Shown here piece by piece: positions 56,264 through 64,000 of a stretch of 64,000 nt of DNA (positions are counted from its first letter, which is position 1; every line of letters begins with the position of its first letter). The position numbers and the translations under genes are program-made. This DNA is from Algoriphagus aquaeductus. Its GTDB lineage: Bacteria; Bacteroidota; Bacteroidia; Cytophagales; Cyclobacteriaceae. Under the pieces are notes generated by a model. The model was given only the letters and a program-made list of their open reading frames with translations, was not told where the DNA came from and searched no databases. The stretch is from NCBI RefSeq assembly GCF_003253485.1, contig NZ_QKTX01000002.1, positions 372,001 to 436,000 on the forward strand. Reading direction: 5' to 3'.

Positions 56264-56288
56264 AGCATTAATCAACCTGCTCAATTCT

Positions 56289-59200
56289 ATGGGATTCAAA
56301 ACTTTTACACAAACCTTCGGGATGGTACTGACTCTGATTTTCAGTATCCTTCTACATCAAAATGCCCCGGCTCAATTAGTGAATGCCTCTGTTTCCGGTA
56401 AGTTGACCGACTCGGATGGTGAAATGCTGATCGGAGCTCAGATTTTGGTCAAAAACGAATTGACCGGATTTACAGCATCAACTGTCACCGGAGTGACGGG
56501 CAACTACCTGATTTCACAGATTCCATTGGGGACTAATTATACGGTCACAGCAACCTACATGGGATACGGTTCCAAAACATTTACCGGTATTTCGCTCAAT
56601 CAAGGCGATAATATCAAATTGGATTTTATCCTCAATGAGCAAGCCCAGGAATTGGGAGAAGTCAGCGTCATGGCCAACTCTATTACCAACAGCATTGACC
56701 GACTCGGAAGCTCTACGGCAGTTTCGGCTAAGGATATGTCCACCCTTCCTGTCAATGGTAGGAACTTCAATTCGTTGGTCGATTTGTCTCCGGTTTCGAA
56801 TGGAAACAGCCTTTTGGGTCAGCTTTTTTCATCCACCAACTACACCATTGACGGGATGACCAACCGCAGTCCGCTTTCCAGCGGATCTACCAACCGTGGG
56901 CCTTTTTCGATTTCAATGGAGGCGATTCGGGAGTTTGAAGTGATGACCAATGACTATGACGTGACCAATGGACGAAGCGGAGGAGGGATTATCTCTGCGG
57001 TGACCAAGACCGGTACCAACCGTGTAGAAGGTTCTGCATTTCTCTTCAATCGGGCAGATTGGCTAGCCAGCAAGTATGATATCCGCGGAAATCTCAGAAA
57101 CAATGAATTTTCCATTCAGCAGTATGGGGTGACTTTGGGAGGCCCGATTATCAAAGACAAGCTCCACTACTTTATAGCTTATGATGGGCAGCGAGATGCG
57201 CAGCCACTTTTTATCGCAGATCTTCAGACCCCAGAGGATGAAGTCCGATTCAACGTTTCCCGCCAAAGTCTCGACCGTTATCTTCAGATCGCCAGAACCA
57301 AATATGGTGTGGCAGATTCTCCACAGACGGGCAGCTTTGACAAGCTGAGGTATTCTCACACGGCATTTTTGCGCTTGGACTATCAGATCAATTCCAAAAA
57401 CCTTTTGACAGTACGAAACAATTTCTCCTGGGATCTAAACAGTCAAGGAGTCAATGATAACACCTCTATCAATCTATATGAGGTATATGGAGATCACCTG
57501 TCCACTGCCAACAGCCTGATGGCTTCCCTCCGGACGGTGCTTACCCCCAATTTGACCAATGAACTGAAGCTTCAATACCTCTATACCTTGGATGATGGTC
57601 GTCCAAGCTCCCAACTCCCCAGTGAAAACATCCCAAGAGCGATTGTGCAAAATGTACAGTCTCAAGTGAATGACCGGACCGTCAACACCAATATTCAGCT
57701 TGGAGGCCAACGTTTTCTTCCAGAACGGTTTGAGTCCAATGTCTATCAATTGGTCAATAACCTGTACTATAACAAGGGAAAAACCAATTACACATTCGGC
57801 ATGGACCTGTTGATGAACAACTTGTCCTCTTTGGCCACCAGTGAGTTCAACGGTCGATTCTTCTTCACCGGCTTGGACAACTTTGACAATCTTCGGCCTT
57901 TCCGATATGCAAGAGAAGTCGCTTTGACTGATCCTACTGTGGAGCAGACGATTTTTGGAGGGGGGATTTATGCCCAGTCCAATACAGATTTGGGACGAGG
58001 CATGAGCTTGGTTTTGGGTTTGAGAGGAGATTACACGGGGTATAAAAATGCGCCCAACTTTAATCAGACCGTATTTGATGAGCTTGGTTTAAGGACAGAT
58101 GTGAAAACCAATGCCTTCCAGATTCAGCCTCGATTTCAGTTTACTTGGGATATCAATCAGAAGCAAACGGATGTGTTAAGAATCGGAGGAGGAGTCTTTG
58201 GATCGGCGCTGAACAACTACACGGATGTAAACAACCTACAGTTTGACGGCACCAAAATCGTAGCCGTGGATATCACCGGGGCTGCGGTTCCTACCCCGGA
58301 CTTTGTCTCCTACAGAAACAATCCCGCTACAGCACCGGGAAGAGAGCTTTTGAATCTTCCGGGTGTATCACCCGTCGCCACGATCAATATGAACAGTGAG
58401 GACCTGAAAGTGCCCACTGTCTACAAGGGAAATGTGATGTACAACAAAATCATCAACAACCGACTTCGTCTTGGAGCTAATGTAATCGCATCCCTTGCCC
58501 GAAACAACTACATGTATGTCGACCGAAATATGGTGGATGAACCGTTTTTTAGACTGGCCAATGAAGGAAATCGGGGAGTCTATGTGCCTATCGAAACCAT
58601 CAGCACTACCAACGGTAATGCAGACTGGACCAGAGGTAGAAAAACAACGGAGATAGGGCGAGTACTGGAGCTGGTCAGCGAAGGAAGAAACAATACCTAT
58701 ACGGTGGTGATCGATGGAACTTATCGGTATTTCAAAGATGGACAAGTCACAGCCAGCTACACCTGGAATGACTCCAAAGACAATACTTCCTTCAACGGTA
58801 ACGTAGCCAACAGTGCGACCTTGTTTCAGGCCGTAGTAGATGATCCCCGAGATCTCTCCCGCATGAGCTATTCCAATGGTCAGTTTAGGAAAAAAGTGGT
58901 GTTCTACGGTACGCTTCCTTCCTTCAAAGGAGTGACTGTAGGCGTAAGATATTCTGGTATCGGTGGGACCCGTTATTCCCTGGTAGTCAACGGAAATGTG
59001 AACGGTGACTTTGTAAACAGCAATGACTTAGCCTTTGTCTTTGATCCGAATACGCCGGGATTGTCTGAATCGGTGGCCACTGCCATGAGAGAGGTGTTGG
59101 CCAATCCAGACAATCTTGCACTGAGCTACCTGCAAAACAGTTTGGGCAAAGTGGCGGAAAGAAACGGAGGCGAAAATGGTTACTTCGGATTTTGGGATGT

Positions 59201-59459
59201 GAGAGTCACCAAGAAATTCTTCTTTAACGATGCCAAAAGAACCGGATTTGAACTGGGTGCTGACATTTTTAATGTCGCCAATATGCTTAACAAAGAGTGG
59301 GGGACTTCCAAAAATCTAGGAAATCAAAATTTGATGACCTTGAGGAACTTTGATCGTGCCAGGCAAGAATATGTGTATCAAATCAACCCCAACGTGGGCG
59401 TAGCCAATCCGGGCGGGACACCTTTCCAAGTGCAGATCTCCGGAAGGTTCTTCTTCTGA
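56289..59459 (+). CDS. Oar-like TonB-dependent outer-membrane receptor
   Basis: 1056 residues: signal peptide (ending near APAQ), a CarboxypepD_reg-like domain (about 33-115, SGKLTDSDGEMLIGAQILVKN), a plug (LPVNGRNFNSLVDLSPVSNG, YTIDGMTNRSPL, GGGIISAVTKTGTNRVEG) and a long beta-barrel ending in the aromatic FQVQISGRFFF. Oar-type receptors lack the usual TonB-box clues to substrate. There is no SusD-like gene beside it, so it does not look like a glycan-uptake pair. A terminator separates it from the next gene. Confidence 0.92.
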   Translation: MGFKTFTQTFGMVLTLIFSILLHQNAPAQLVNASVSGKLTDSDGEMLIGAQILVKNELTGFTASTVTGVTGNYLISQIPLGTNYTVTATYMGYGSKTFTGISLNQGDNIKLDFILNEQAQELGEVSVMANSITNSIDRLGSSTAVSAKDMSTLPVNGRNFNSLVDLSPVSNGNSLLGQLFSSTNYTIDGMTNRSPLSSGSTNRGPFSISMEAIREFEVMTNDYDVTNGRSGGGIISAVTKTGTNRVEGSAFLFNRADWLASKYDIRGNLRNNEFSIQQYGVTLGGPIIKDKLHYFIAYDGQRDAQPLFIADLQTPEDEVRFNVSRQSLDRYLQIARTKYGVADSPQTGSFDKLRYSHTAFLRLDYQINSKNLLTVRNNFSWDLNSQGVNDNTSINLYEVYGDHLSTANSLMASLRTVLTPNLTNELKLQYLYTLDDGRPSSQLPSENIPRAIVQNVQSQVNDRTVNTNIQLGGQRFLPERFESNVYQLVNNLYYNKGKTNYTFGMDLLMNNLSSLATSEFNGRFFFTGLDNFDNLRPFRYAREVALTDPTVEQTIFGGGIYAQSNTDLGRGMSLVLGLRGDYTGYKNAPNFNQTVFDELGLRTDVKTNAFQIQPRFQFTWDINQKQTDVLRIGGGVFGSALNNYTDVNNLQFDGTKIVAVDITGAAVPTPDFVSYRNNPATAPGRELLNLPGVSPVATINMNSEDLKVPTVYKGNVMYNKIINNRLRLGANVIASLARNNYMYVDRNMVDEPFFRLANEGNRGVYVPIETISTTNGNADWTRGRKTTEIGRVLELVSEGRNNTYTVVIDGTYRYFKDGQVTASYTWNDSKDNTSFNGNVANSATLFQAVVDDPRDLSRMSYSNGQFRKKVVFYGTLPSFKGVTVGVRYSGIGGTRYSLVVNGNVNGDFVNSNDLAFVFDPNTPGLSESVATAMREVLANPDNLALSYLQNSLGKVAERNGGENGYFGFWDVRVTKKFFFNDAKRTGFELGADIFNVANMLNKEWGTSKNLGNQNLMTLRNFDRARQEYVYQINPNVGVANPGGTPFQVQISGRFFF

Positions 59460-59476
59460 TTATCGCAACAAACCAC

Positions 59477-59516
59477 AAGCCCGACTTTTCCATGGTGAAA
59501 AGCGGGCTTTTTTCTT
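59477..59516 (+). terminator. Terminator after the TonB receptor gene
   Basis: AAGCCCG (59477-59483) with CGGGCTT (59503-59509) and inner CTTTTC/GAAAAG pairs form a long stem with one bulged A, followed by TTTTTT-C-TT. Confidence 0.85.
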
Positions 59517-59535
59517 CTCATCAATCCATTTTCAA

Positions 59536-60897
59536 ATGAACAATATTAGAATAGTTATAGCTATTGCGTCCCTTGCTCTAGGCTTAGGGATTGGGTATCC
59601 CGCAGCCAATGCCCAAAATCAACCCAGTCAACATGTAGTCTTGATTTCCATTGACGGATTCAGACCGGATTTTTACCTGGATCCTTCCTGGCCAGCACCC
59701 AATCTTCAGGAGATGGCGTCTCAGGGTGCCCGTGCCGAAGGGGTGACCGGAGTATTTCCTTCGGTGACTTATCCCTCTCATACCACCATCGTCACAGGCC
59801 GTACTCCAGCGGCCCATGGGATTTATTATAACTCCCCATTTGAGTCAGGTGGTCAAACAGGCAGATGGTATTGGGAGACTGAGAAAATAAAAGTACCTAC
59901 CCTTTGGGATGCTGTGCGAAAGGCCGGAATGAAAAGCGCCAGTTTTATCTGGCCAGTTTCGGTAGGAGCTCCGATAGACTACAATCTACCCGAGTTTTGG
60001 AGTTTGGAAGAAGGCTTTGGACGAATCGAACCCATGAGAAATGAAGAGAACCCCAAAGGGCTTTTGGCAGAACTGGAGGAACAGGTTCTCGGAAAGCTCA
60101 ATGAGCGAACTTTCAACGGGGATTACCTCAACCGCGAGGATCGGATCGGGGAGATGGCGGGCTATGTGTTGGAGACTTACAAGCCTAATCTGATCACTTT
60201 GCATCTGATTGCCACGGATCATTTCCAGCATGTGGAAGGAAGAGAAGGCCCCATGGTCAGAAAATCGCTTGCTGCCACCGACCGGGCAATCGGCAAAATC
60301 ATCGAAACTGCCGAGCGCGCGGGCATCCTTGATCAGACCACCTTTATCGTTACGGGAGACCATGGGTTTGTCAATATCCACAGTTCGCTCAGTCCTAATG
60401 TTTGGCTGGTGGATGCCGGACTGATGGAAAATAGGCCTGACCGTGGCAATTGGAAGGCGACTTTTCATACGAGTGGAGCTTCGGCATTTTTGCATCTCAA
60501 AGATCCCAAAGACCAAAAAACCCTGGATCAGGTCAAGTCCATTTTGGACAACCTGCCGGAAAATCACAAAAAACTCTTCAGAGTGGTCAGCAAAGAAGAA
60601 CTGGCCCAAATCGGCGCGGATCCCAATGCCGCTTTGGCCTTGGCTCCAATCCGCGGCGTGTCATTTTCCCCCAGCAGTCAAGGTGGCCTATTGAAACCTG
60701 CAAAGGGTGGTACTCATGGATTTTTTCCTGACTTTGATGAGATCGAAACCGGTTTTATCGCTTGGGGAGCGGGGATCCAATCCAATGTCGAGATCCAAGA
60801 AATGAGTCTGGTGGATGTGGCTGCGGTAGTCGACTATCTACTCAACCTGAAGATGGACCTTCCCGAGAGCAACCTGTATCCGGGAATCAAGAAATAA
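59536..60897 (+). CDS. Exported nucleotide pyrophosphatase/phosphodiesterase-like enzyme
   Basis: 453 residues with a signal peptide (ending near ANAQ). Alkaline-phosphatase-superfamily metal and nucleophile motifs: LISIDGFRPDF (Asp40), SVTYPSHTTIVTG (nucleophile Thr78), ATDHFQHVEG, TGDHGFVN, and GTHGFFPD near the C-terminus. This layout matches NPP-type phosphodiesterases, which cleave nucleotide or phosphodiester bonds. The substrate is not fixed by sequence. Confidence 0.9.
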   Translation: MNNIRIVIAIASLALGLGIGYPAANAQNQPSQHVVLISIDGFRPDFYLDPSWPAPNLQEMASQGARAEGVTGVFPSVTYPSHTTIVTGRTPAAHGIYYNSPFESGGQTGRWYWETEKIKVPTLWDAVRKAGMKSASFIWPVSVGAPIDYNLPEFWSLEEGFGRIEPMRNEENPKGLLAELEEQVLGKLNERTFNGDYLNREDRIGEMAGYVLETYKPNLITLHLIATDHFQHVEGREGPMVRKSLAATDRAIGKIIETAERAGILDQTTFIVTGDHGFVNIHSSLSPNVWLVDAGLMENRPDRGNWKATFHTSGASAFLHLKDPKDQKTLDQVKSILDNLPENHKKLFRVVSKEELAQIGADPNAALALAPIRGVSFSPSSQGGLLKPAKGGTHGFFPDFDEIETGFIAWGAGIQSNVEIQEMSLVDVAAVVDYLLNLKMDLPESNLYPGIKK

Positions 60898-60919
60898 CGT
60901 TTTGCCTCCATTGGGAAAG

Positions 60920-60946
60920 CCGGTCGATTTTTCGACCGGTTTTTTT
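60920..60946 (+). terminator. Terminator after the phosphodiesterase gene
   Basis: CCGGTCGA (60920-60927) and TCGACCGG (60932-60939) form a perfect 8-bp stem with a 4-base loop and seven T. The T run overlaps the end of the convergent Crp/Fnr gene. Confidence 0.88.
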
Positions 60947-61559
60947 AGGTTCTGATCTTGCTTCTTTTTTGCCCTGCTCTGAAAAGTTCTTCTTTGATCA
61001 CTTTGGAGACGGTTTGTCGGGTCATACCTGTGAGATCAGCCATATCTTGTAGGGTGAGGAGGTTGACCAAACTATGGTTTTTGCCCGTTCCATCCTCGAT
61101 CTGTTCTTGGAATTGCTTAAGGATTCGTTGTACTTTTTCTTGGGCATTTAGGCTTCGCACTGCAAAAAGCCGCTCTTCGGCCCTACACCATCGACTGACC
61201 AGTTTATAAGAAAACCATTCGGAGACTTCCGGGATTTGGGTAGTGATTTTTTTAAAATAAGGTTGATCATACGCTCTCAGGATGACCGGGGTGAGGGTTT
61301 TTGCAAATTCAGAGAACTGCCCGTTGAGGTATTGGAGATTGCCGAAAAAGTCTCCCGGCTTAAGGATATCGTAGCATATTTCTTCACCCTGTAAGGAATA
61401 GGAACCAATCCGGATGGCTCCTTTGACAATTTCATAAATGGGCGTGACGCGTTGGGGAGGTTGATAGAGCAAGATTCCCTTTTCTATTTCCAAAGGTTTT
61501 ACCTGAGTAAAACCTTCCTCCCCCTTGCCTCTCAGATATTCGAAAAGGTTAAACTCCAT
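60945..61559 (-). CDS. Crp/Fnr-family transcriptional regulator
   Basis: 204 residues: a cyclic-nucleotide-binding-like domain (about 20-125) and a C-terminal helix-turn-helix (LLTLQDMADLTGMTRQTVSKVIKEELF). No cysteine cluster for an iron-sulphur centre is visible, so Crp-like rather than Fnr-like sensing is favoured. It faces the phosphodiesterase gene, with stops overlapping the terminator. Confidence 0.9.
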   Translation of the reverse strand: MEFNLFEYLRGKGEEGFTQVKPLEIEKGILLYQPPQRVTPIYEIVKGAIRIGSYSLQGEEICYDILKPGDFFGNLQYLNGQFSEFAKTLTPVILRAYDQPYFKKITTQIPEVSEWFSYKLVSRWCRAEERLFAVRSLNAQEKVQRILKQFQEQIEDGTGKNHSLVNLLTLQDMADLTGMTRQTVSKVIKEELFRAGQKRSKIRT

Positions 61560-62095
61560 GAAGATGGTTTTTGATCCAATTTCCTTTGTTAAATGGAATT
61601 TTGGAATGCCTATTCTAAAGTTTCACCAGAACTTAACACTTTGAAAATGTGACGGTAATACTTAAGGTAAGAACTTAATATGGGGGAAATTTTATGGAGA
61701 TAAAAGATTTCTTTCCCATGTAAAAATCGATGTGGCACATTATCTAGTAGTCTATGCATAATTGCATTTCCAAAAAGTTCAGCCCTACCGAAATCCCAGC
61801 GCTCATCGGGACTTGCATTACAAGATCGTTAAATTCATTTTGAAAATTTTTCAAGTATGACCTTTCTAATAGGGTCATACTTCTCCATAACCATGGATAG
61901 AACCCATGGAAAACATGATTTCGTTTTGATGGTTTTCCCGACCCCAACCGAGTCGAAACATTTTCCATCTCCCATCCCCCTGACGATCAACTGGCTTAAT
62001 TTTTGACCCTAAAAAAATCATTCACGAAAGGAACCAAATCACCTGATTTGGCTATTTTCAATCCACTCAATCATTCACAACCAAACACCACTTTT
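61560..62095. other. 536-bp gene-free stretch with several palindromes
   Basis: Contains a perfect 10-bp hairpin, AAGTATGACC (61853-61862) and GGTCATACTT (61873-61882), with a 10-base loop; two CCATGG sites (61891-61896, 61904-61909); and CCAAATCACCTGATTTGG (62034-62051), a palindrome with 8-bp arms, 44 bases before the CxxC-protein start. No T run follows the large hairpin. A 74-codon minus-strand frame runs through the hairpins and looks spurious. A small RNA or regulatory region is possible. Confidence 0.5.
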
Positions 62096-62272
62096 ATGAC
62101 CGAACAACAAAAACAAGCCCTCGAGGAAGCGATTGCCTCCCTCAAGTCCCAGCTTACCGGTGACATGTTTGCCGATATGGAAGTCCGGGATCAGATTCAC
62201 AATCTGGAAATGCAGCTCAAAGGAGTGAAACCGATGGATTCACATTTCGACTGCATCGGTTGCGGAAGCTAA
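62096..62272 (+). CDS. Small protein with C-terminal CxxC
   Basis: 58 residues from ATG 62096 (upstream in-frame codons lie in the palindrome region). Mostly helical, Gln/Glu/Lys-rich (TEQQKQALEEAIASLKSQL), ending in HFDCIGCGS, a possible metal-binding or redox CxxC. I do not recognise a family. It ends ten bases before the pseudouridine synthase start, and the pair is likely co-transcribed. Confidence 0.7.
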   Translation: MTEQQKQALEEAIASLKSQLTGDMFADMEVRDQIHNLEMQLKGVKPMDSHFDCIGCGS

Positions 62273-62282
62273 ATCCACTGTC

Positions 62283-62918
62283 TTGCCCAGATATTTCATT
62301 ATTTACAAACCATTTGGCGTAGTGAGCCAATTCAGCGGAGAGGGGCCTACTTTGGCCTCTCTCGGCGATTTTCCCAAAGAAGTATATCCTGTCGGTCGAC
62401 TGGACAAAGACAGTGAAGGGCTCCTCCTCATCACCGATGACAAATGGCTCAACCATCACCTGCTCAATCCCCGATTTGGACATCAGCGAACCTATTATGC
62501 CCAGGTAGAAGGCGTCCCAACTCCGGAAGCGTTAAAGGAACTTCAATCCGGAGTCGTGATCCAAGTGGATGGACAGAACTATAAGACCAAGCCAGCCTTA
62601 GCCAAAATCCTGACGCCGATACCTGAACTTCCCGAGCGCAACCCTCCGATCCGATACCGAGCCAGCATTCCGGATACTTGGATTTCATTGACCCTGATCG
62701 AAGGGAAAAATCGTCAGGTCCGAAAAATGACGGCTGCGGTGGGATTCCCCACGCTGCGCTTGGTTCGGTTTTCCATGGAAAAAATCACCATCTCCGGGAT
62801 GGAAGTCGGGGAAATCCGTGAAATGGATCAGGAATCGGTCTATCGTGCCTTGGGGCTCACGGGATTTGTGAAGGTTAATACCCCGGGTAGTTCGGTGAAA
62901 AAGAATCGTCGTTCTTAA
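62283..62918 (+). CDS. RsuA/RluE-type rRNA pseudouridine synthase
   Basis: 211 residues beginning at TTG (no ATG is available before the catalytic motif). The start FIIYKPFGVVSQFS and the catalytic GRLDKDSEGLLLITDD (Asp about residue 40) fit the family, with GKNRQVRKMTAAVGFPTLRLVRFSM near the end. The S4 domain is absent, as in RluE, which modifies 23S rRNA; the exact target is unproven. It follows the CxxC small protein. Confidence 0.88.
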   Translation: MPRYFIIYKPFGVVSQFSGEGPTLASLGDFPKEVYPVGRLDKDSEGLLLITDDKWLNHHLLNPRFGHQRTYYAQVEGVPTPEALKELQSGVVIQVDGQNYKTKPALAKILTPIPELPERNPPIRYRASIPDTWISLTLIEGKNRQVRKMTAAVGFPTLRLVRFSMEKITISGMEVGEIREMDQESVYRALGLTGFVKVNTPGSSVKKNRRS

Positions 62919-63041
62919 AAATTCCTAAAATCCCGACCTGACAGGGATGACACCTGCCACTGGAAGGAATTAAGATTGTGGGTTGGTACATTTTCCCCTA
63001 TTTTAGCCCAGCCAAAATAATGGATTAAACTCGAGTCGTTC

Positions 63042-64000
63042 ATGCATCAGGAAAAAATCGCAGAAGTCATACAGGAGGTCAAAAAGGTCGTCGTAGGGCA
63101 GGACAAAATGGTCAATCGACTGTTGATCGGACTGTTTACCAACGGACATATTTTGTTGGAAGGCGTACCCGGATTGGCCAAGACCCTTACCGTCAACACC
63201 CTGGCTAAGGTGCTACATCTCGATTTCAACCGAATACAGTTTACTCCCGATTTGTTGCCATCCGACTTGATCGGGACGATGATTTACAATCAGCAGACGG
63301 CCAACTTTGAGGTGAAAAAAGGGCCCATTTTCGCCAATGTGATTTTGGCAGACGAAGTCAACCGATCCCCGGCAAAAGTACAGTCCGCACTTCTGGAAGC
63401 GATGCAGGAAAAGCAGGTGACGATCGGAGAGCATACCTATCAATTGGATCGGCCTTTTTTGGTTTTGGCTACCCAAAACCCTGTGGACCAAGAGGGCACC
63501 TATCCCCTTCCGGAGGCGCAGGTGGACCGATTTATGATGAAGGTTCACATCGACTACCCGAGCAAATCTGACGAGATGGAGGTCATGCGCCGCATGTCCA
63601 ATATGCAATACTCCTCAGAGGTCCGTCCCATTCTATCCAAGCAGGACATTTTTGAAATCCGCAATCAAATCAATGCGGTGAATATGGCAGAACCTTTGGA
63701 ACACTATATAATAGAGTTGGTGTTTGCTACCCGTTTTCCCCAGCAATATGGGCTAAGGGACGAGGCCAAATACATCATGTTTGGAGTTTCACCTCGTGCC
63801 AGTATCAATTTGAATTTGGCCTCAAAAGCGGTGGCTTACATGGATGGACGGGACTACGTATTGCCTGAGGACATCAAAGAGATCGCCGAGGACGTGCTCA
63901 ACCACCGGATTTTGCTCAATTATGAGGCAGAAGCAGATAATGTGAGTACTCGTAGTCTGGTAAAAACACTACTGGAAAAAGTACCGATTAATAAGTCGGT
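63042..64000 (+). CDS. MoxR-family AAA ATPase (partial, C-terminus beyond window)
   Basis: Starts at ATG 63042 and runs open to the window edge, 319 codons. Walker A is GVPGLAKT (residues 41-48), Walker B is VILADEVNRSPAKVQSALLEAM, with TQNPVDQEGTYPLPEAQVDRF and SPRASINLNLASKAVAYMDGRDYV. MoxR ATPases act as chaperones, often with DUF58 and VWA-domain genes next to them, which would lie past the window edge. Confidence 0.95.
   Translation, partial: MHQEKIAEVIQEVKKVVVGQDKMVNRLLIGLFTNGHILLEGVPGLAKTLTVNTLAKVLHLDFNRIQFTPDLLPSDLIGTMIYNQQTANFEVKKGPIFANVILADEVNRSPAKVQSALLEAMQEKQVTIGEHTYQLDRPFLVLATQNPVDQEGTYPLPEAQVDRFMMKVHIDYPSKSDEMEVMRRMSNMQYSSEVRPILSKQDIFEIRNQINAVNMAEPLEHYIIELVFATRFPQQYGLRDEAKYIMFGVSPRASINLNLASKAVAYMDGRDYVLPEDIKEIAEDVLNHRILLNYEAEADNVSTRSLVKTLLEKVPINKS

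Larger units (their letters stand above)
55893..56288. other. Divergent intergenic region between ileS and the TonB receptor gene
   Basis: About 400 bp without a gene. It holds the ileS -7 box and leader hairpin, and the receptor's -7 box at 56256-56263. CCCAGCCTGGG (56237-56247), a palindrome with 5-bp arms, lies 8 bases before that -7 box and could be an operator. Confidence 0.6.

Noticed and set aside
61744..61968. 74-codon minus-strand frame
   Set aside because: It runs through the large hairpin and has no recognised features.

Overview
The window reads as a chromosomal segment of a Bacteroidota bacterium, most likely a Cytophagales/Cyclobacteriaceae-type organism. Several things point there: a SUMF1-type gliding-motility lipoprotein (GldJ/GldK-like), an Oar-like TonB-dependent receptor with an N-terminal carboxypeptidase-regulatory domain, LytTR response regulators with a multi-pass histidine kinase, a two-component-regulator propeller lipoprotein, a PIN-PhoH ATPase, no convincing Shine-Dalgarno sequences, and several start regions preceded by the Bacteroidota -7 consensus TAnnTTTG. 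Nearly all of the window is coding. I see no rRNA, tRNA, CRISPR array, prophage or intact insertion sequence.

Layout. 1-4.7 kb: a propeller lipoprotein (truncated by the window edge) and an M14 zinc peptidase. 4.8-9.9 kb: a peroxide/thiol block with Ohr, an OhrR-like MarR regulator, a double thioredoxin-fold protein, a Tat-exported Gfo/Idh/MocA oxidoreductase, OxyR and NlpE. 10-12 kb: a DinB-like protein and a three-gene unit (membrane protein, small winged-helix regulator, secreted protein) with a shared operator-like motif. 12-18 kb: UppP, a DUF4143-type ATPase behind three evenly spaced palindromes, an S9 peptidase and the GldJ/K-like lipoprotein. 18-29 kb: Mfd, a cytochrome oxidase subunit III-like protein, Fur, a two-DTG/PDZ protease-like protein, LemA plus two TPM proteins, RecX, TpiA and PrmA. 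29-34 kb: RecJ-LptB-GH3 in a tight unit and a second DUF4143-type ATPase. 34-42 kb: a lytic transglycosylase, a lipoprotein, UvrA, a LytS/LytR-like pair and a solitary LytTR regulator. 42-49 kb: a small secreted protein, a 44-bp insertion-sequence relic, PhoH and a four-gene surface-glycan cassette. 49-64 kb: a SNF2 helicase, LspA-IleS, a TonB receptor, a nucleotide pyrophosphatase/phosphodiesterase-like protein, a Crp/Fnr regulator, a 58-residue CxxC protein, a pseudouridine synthase and a MoxR ATPase cut by the window edge.

Working together: the genes mainly serve housekeeping (DNA repair: mfd, uvrA, recJ, recX; envelope: uppP, lptB, lspA, transglycosylase; translation: ileS, prmA, pseudouridine synthase) with oxidative-stress and envelope-signalling modules between them. 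The most notable non-coding signals are three 20-bp palindromes at an exact 33-bp period before the first DUF4143-type ATPase, a matching operator pair around the winged-helix gene, an OxyR-type ATAG-N7-CTAT palindrome at oxyR, a nested inverted repeat at the OhrR-like gene (whose protein has no cysteine), and the 44-bp paired-end IS relic flanked by TATT repeats. No complete new defence or mobile system was recognised.
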